Shown here: in pieces, positions 6,728-9,087 of the stretch
Numbering within the stretch: position 1 is the stretch's first letter
How the letters are laid out: each line of letters opens with the position of its first letter
NCBI GenBank assembly: GCA_002399435.1
Contig: DHDO01000061.1
Coordinates: forward strand, 23,003 to 32,089
Direction: 5' to 3'
Length of the DNA stretch: 9,087 nt
Origin: Firmicutes bacterium UBA4874
Lineage (GTDB): Bacteria > Bacillota > Clostridia > Caldicoprobacterales > DTU083
Translations under genes and position numbers: made by a program
The notes under the pieces: generated by a model
The model's database searches: none
Told to the model about the DNA's origin: nothing
What the model saw: the letters and a program-made list of their open reading frames with translations, nothing else

Positions 6728-7576
6728 TTACCTCACCTCCCTGATCTGTGCCTCTAGTTCCTTCTTTGCCTGTCCCATCTCATTCTCCGTAGGTACTTTA
6801 TGATGCCATTGCGGCTGGTTCTCCATAAAAGATACCCCCTTTCCCTTGATGGTATTGGCAATCACCAAATGAGGCCTGTGACCCCCGGAAGGAATCCTCC
6901 GAAAAGCGGTGAGCAATTCCTCCATATTGTTGCCGTCGGATACCTCCACAACCTCCCAGCCAAAAGAGGTCCACTTGTCCTTCAGACTTTCCAGTGCCAT
7001 CACCTGCTCCGTATCCCCGCTGATTTGCAGTCCGTTCCGGTCGATAATTCCTGTCAGATGATCCAGCTGATAATGGCTTGCGGCCATGGCAGCTTCCCAA
7101 ACCGACCCTTCCGCCTGTTCCCCATCTCCCATCAGCACGTATACATGATAATCCTTTTGATCCATTTTCCCGGCCAGGGCCATGCCTGCCCCAATGGACA
7201 GCCCATGACCAAGGGATCCGGTATTCACGTCTATGGAAGGAAGGTGATTGGATGGATGGCCGATCAGTCCGGAACGAAACTTTCGATAGGAAGTCCGCTC
7301 TTCCCTGGGGAAGAACCCCAGATCGGAAAGGATAGCGTAATATCCTTCCACACTGTGTCCCTTGCTCAGGATAAACCGATCCCGGTCCGTCCGGTCCGGA
7401 TGTTTTGGATCCAGCTTCATGACACTATAATACAGCGCCACCAGAATATCCACGGAAGAAAGGGATCCGCCTGCGTGTCCCCCTCCTGCCCTGTAAATCA
7501 TTTCAAGAAGATCCATACGGATTTGCGCGGCCTTTTCCCTCAATTGTTTTAAATCAGACAATGTTTCACATCCCAT
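6728..7576 (-). CDS. Transketolase, N-terminal subunit (split enzyme)
   Basis: A 282-residue thiamine-diphosphate-binding half of transketolase. Visible landmarks are GGGHAGGSLS (31-40), FILSKGHSVEG (68-78, H74), NTGSLGHGLSIGAGMALA (118-135), the Mg/ThDP motif from GDGEQAEGSVWEA (150-162) to DRNGLQ (179-184, N181), and NTIKGKGVSFMEN (241-253) with H258/H259. Length fits split N-terminal subunits, and the partner gene follows 3 bases later. The start is ATG 7576; an in-frame stop lies seven codons upstream. No strong Shine-Dalgarno site precedes it (AAAGGG is 13 bases away), and TTG at 7561 giving MSDLKQLREK is an alternative. The SKGHS...Y segment has Ser-Val-Glu-Gly after the His, where sequences I recall have small hydrophobic residues, which may reflect a special donor or acceptor. 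Substrate inferred only from context. Confidence 0.93.
   Translation of the reverse strand: MGCETLSDLKQLREKAAQIRMDLLEMIYRAGGGHAGGSLSSVDILVALYYSVMKLDPKHPDRTDRDRFILSKGHSVEGYYAILSDLGFFPREERTSYRKFRSGLIGHPSNHLPSIDVNTGSLGHGLSIGAGMALAGKMDQKDYHVYVLMGDGEQAEGSVWEAAMAASHYQLDHLTGIIDRNGLQISGDTEQVMALESLKDKWTSFGWEVVEVSDGNNMEELLTAFRRIPSGGHRPHLVIANTIKGKGVSFMENQPQWHHKVPTENEMGQAKKELEAQIREVR
6733..6740 (-). promoter_or_regulatory. Strong Shine-Dalgarno site for the C-terminal transketolase subunit
   Basis: GGAGGTGA on the coding strand, 8 bases before the ATG at 6724 and lying inside the last codons of the N-terminal subunit gene. It contrasts with the weak site before the N-terminal subunit and would help balance subunit output within the shared transcript. 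Confidence 0.7.
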
Positions 7577-7595
7577 CCGCGGTCTATTTCCCTTT

Positions 7596-7617
7596 CATTC
7601 ATTCTTCATTCATTCTT
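7596..7617. repeat. Perfect 11-bp tandem duplication in the leader of the split transketolase
   Basis: CATTCATTCTT occurs twice head to tail (7596-7606 and 7607-7617) on the plus strand, with a further partial CATTCTT at 7622-7628. Each unit also holds two CATT tetramers. On the coding strand this is an AAGAATGAATG repeat, 20 to 50 bases before the ATG at 7576, in the 70-base gap after the pectinesterase. It could be a replication-slippage product that sets the spacing of the transketolase leader. Confidence 0.8.
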
Positions 7618-7646
7618 TGTCCATTCTTCGCCCATTTTGAAAGATA

Positions 7647-8624
7647 TCATTTATACCAGCTGTTATTCCCCGGAAATATCTTCTCCAACTGATATTTCAG
7701 CGCTTCCTCAGGGGTTAAACATCGGGACCAGCTTACCCGTTCCTGCCTTTTCGCGCCGGGGCCCCTGTTGTTATATTCCACGTAGGCGACCGTCTTTTCC
7801 CTTTCCCTGTCCCGCCAGTTATTCCATCCCTCTCCGATAATATGACTGCCCATTTGACAGTTCAGGAACGCAACCTTTGCATACTTTCTCCATGGCCTGC
7901 CCAGATAGACACTCTGTGGCCCGGCATCGCCGGTTAATCGGCAGCCCATAAAAACATAACCGTATTCCCGGGACTCCGGAGTAGAGGCGGCTGTTATGTA
8001 CCCATTGACTTTTTGGCCCCTGTCCTTTGAAAAAATCTCACAGTTTCGAAACACTGCCGTTGCCGATCCAAAGATGAAATCCACATCCCCTTCCAGGTAA
8101 CATTGGTCATAAAACTGCCTGTTTTTGCTGCCATGATGGCTGATGGTTTGCATTTTGTCTTTCCTTAACCACTCCAGATCCCCGGCATCCTGCGGCGGCG
8201 GGCCGGTGAACAGGGTATCCTGAAATCCCAGAAACCTGCAGTTCCGGAAACAGGCCTTGTCTGCATCCACATAAGCTGCCAGAGCCTGCCCGGCTCTCCC
8301 CTTCTGCCCCGCTGTGTTTTCAAATGTGATATTTTCCGCCCGGAAACCTTCCCCGGTAATGCGGGTACTGTAAGATCGGAAGGTTCCCATTTTCCCGCCA
8401 TCCGGCATCCGCTTTTCTGCGCAGTCATCATAAGTCAATATTGTCTTTTCCTCATCCTCCCCGATCAGGGTGACAGATGGCTTTGCGATGTCCAGCTTTT
8501 CCTTGTATCTCCCCTTCCGGATGAATATGCCAACGGGACCTTCGAAGTCTGCCGGAATGGCATCCACACATTTCTGAACAGACGGGAAGTCACCACTGCC
8601 GTCCTGTGCGACAGTAAACTCCAT
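7647..8624 (-). CDS. Pectin methylesterase without signal peptide
   Basis: A 325-residue pectinesterase (carbohydrate esterase family 8 type, right-handed beta-helix) that removes methyl esters from galacturonate residues. Family signatures are all present: GRYKEKL (38-44), QALAAYVDADKACFRNCRF (113-131), GFQDTLF (133-139, acid/base D136), GDVDFIFGSATA (179-190, nucleophile D182) and VYLGRPWRKY (239-248, substrate-binding R243 and W245). ATG at 8624 is chosen over ATG at 8657 because AAGGGGG lies 8 bases upstream and the beta-helix opens at once with FTVAQDGSGDF. With this start there is no export signal, so the enzyme probably works in the cytoplasm on short methylated oligogalacturonides delivered by the adjacent importer. 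It sits 71 bases after the permease and 70 before the transketolase. Confidence 0.95.
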   Translation of the reverse strand: MEFTVAQDGSGDFPSVQKCVDAIPADFEGPVGIFIRKGRYKEKLDIAKPSVTLIGEDEEKTILTYDDCAEKRMPDGGKMGTFRSYSTRITGEGFRAENITFENTAGQKGRAGQALAAYVDADKACFRNCRFLGFQDTLFTGPPPQDAGDLEWLRKDKMQTISHHGSKNRQFYDQCYLEGDVDFIFGSATAVFRNCEIFSKDRGQKVNGYITAASTPESREYGYVFMGCRLTGDAGPQSVYLGRPWRKYAKVAFLNCQMGSHIIGEGWNNWRDREREKTVAYVEYNNRGPGAKRQERVSWSRCLTPEEALKYQLEKIFPGNNSWYK

Positions 8625-8667
8625 ATGCAGAACCCCCTTCCCTAAAATGACGGACAAAAGCCGGCTG

Positions 8668-8684
8668 TTCCAGCCATGCTGGAA
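8668..8684. other. Perfect 7-bp inverted repeat between permease and pectinesterase
   Basis: TTCCAGC, a 3-base spacer CAT, then GCTGGAA (plus strand), in the 71-base gap after the permease stop. On the coding strand an alternative stem GGCTG/CAGCC with a GAA loop overlaps it and is followed by GGCTTTT. No long T-run follows the main stem, so it is a poor terminator. It may be an RNA-processing or transcript-stabilising hairpin separating transporter from enzyme genes, or a small operator. Confidence 0.4.
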
Positions 8685-8695
8685 TCGTAACCCAA

Positions 8696-9087
8696 TCAGC
8701 CAACGATGCCCGTATGTTCGATACCTTCCATAAACTGGCGCTGTAAGATCAGGTAGATGACCAATATCGGGAGAATGACCATAAAGGTACCGGCAAAAAC
8801 AATTCCTTCATTAAACAGCACTTCCCCTTCCATCAGGAATTCATCGGTCTGCCCGCTGCTGAGCGCCTTCAGCGTTGCATACATATTGGGAATATTGATG
8901 GGCACCGGCCATAGCTTTTGCTTTGTCAGATAAATACCGGGTTCAAAACAGTCGTTCCAGTGCCAGACCATGGACAACACTCCCACTACCAGGGTAGAAG
9001 CCCTGGAAATCGGCAAAACGATGCTCCAGTAAGTCCGGAACGCACCGCATCCGTCAATGGTAGCCGCTTCCTCCAGCTCATTTGGCA
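8696..9087 (-). CDS. ABC sugar transporter permease, CUT1 (MalG-like), N-terminus off the window
   Basis: The last 130 codons of an inner-membrane permease; the frame is open to the right edge. It starts inside the cytoplasmic EAA loop, LEEAATIDGCGAFRTYWSIV, whose Glu-Ala-Ala, central Gly and the following LP residues are the contact site for the ATPase subunit. A hydrophobic helix follows (TLVVGVLSMVWHWNDCF), then an extracytoplasmic stretch, a last membrane helix (GTFMVILPILVIYLILQ) and the usual short tail QRQFMEGIEHTGIVG, which matches the end of MalG/LplC-type permeases. CUT1 systems import di- and oligosaccharides and often share one ATPase encoded elsewhere. The solute-binding protein and first permease are expected to the right, outside the window. 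Its place at the head of the visible operon suggests uptake of a pectic or related oligosaccharide. Confidence 0.93.
   Translation of the reverse strand, partial: PNELEEAATIDGCGAFRTYWSIVLPISRASTLVVGVLSMVWHWNDCFEPGIYLTKQKLWPVPINIPNMYATLKALSSGQTDEFLMEGEVLFNEGIVFAGTFMVILPILVIYLILQRQFMEGIEHTGIVG

Noticed and set aside
5846..6757. Plus-strand open frame (303 codons)
   Set aside because: Antisense to the C-terminal transketolase subunit, rich in His/Arg/Gln without any motif.
1366..7576. Sulfoquinovose sulfo-transketolase pathway
   Set aside because: It also uses an isomerase and a split transketolase, but needs no FGGY kinase and would carry sulfoquinovosidase and sulfolactaldehyde genes, none of which are visible.
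8625..8657. ATG start 11 codons upstream for the pectinesterase
   Set aside because: The extension is short, not a signal peptide, and the Shine-Dalgarno site with 8-base spacing belongs to ATG 8624.

Overview
The window is a tightly packed run of carbohydrate-utilisation genes, all on the minus strand, so transcription reads from the right edge to the left. Base composition near 50% GC, strong GGAGG-type Shine-Dalgarno sites, GTG and TTG starts, glycosidases and a pectinesterase without signal peptides, and a CUT1-type ABC sugar importer all suggest a plant-polysaccharide-degrading Clostridia-type Firmicute. The taxonomy is an inference from style, not from a marker gene.

Layout in transcription order: (1) the 3' part of an ABC sugar permease (9087-8696, cut by the window edge); (2) a family-8-type pectin methylesterase with no signal peptide (8624-7647); (3 and 4) a split transketolase, N-terminal subunit (7576-6728) then C-terminal subunit (6724-5777); (5) a probable DUF5060 + DUF4038/apiosidase-like glycoside hydrolase, also without signal peptide (5772-4345); (6) a GlpK-like FGGY kinase with a changed substrate pocket (4325-2838); (7) a sugar isomerase of the L-fucose-isomerase-like type (2775-1366); (8) the 5' part of an unrecognised, probably six-hairpin, protein (1346 to the left edge). 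Gaps between genes are 3 to 71 bases. I see no opposite-strand gene, no RNA gene, no mobile element and no CRISPR array.

How the genes may fit together (inference): ABC import of a pectic oligosaccharide, cytoplasmic demethylation, release of a sugar by the glycosidase, then aldose-ketose isomerisation, phosphorylation by a GlpK-like kinase and cleavage by a two-subunit transketolase. The isomerase / FGGY kinase / split transketolase logic matches the described transketolase route for the branched sugar D-apiose (apiose to apulose to apulose 4-phosphate to dihydroxyacetone phosphate plus xylulose 5-phosphate). Apiose occurs in rhamnogalacturonan-II and apiogalacturonan, which would explain a pectinesterase and an apiosidase-like hydrolase in the same operon. 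Apulose carries a glycerol-like C(OH)(CH2OH)2 end, so a glycerol-kinase-derived enzyme with an enlarged pocket is chemically apt. The substrate assignment is a hypothesis; the enzyme families are well supported except for the partial gene at the left edge.
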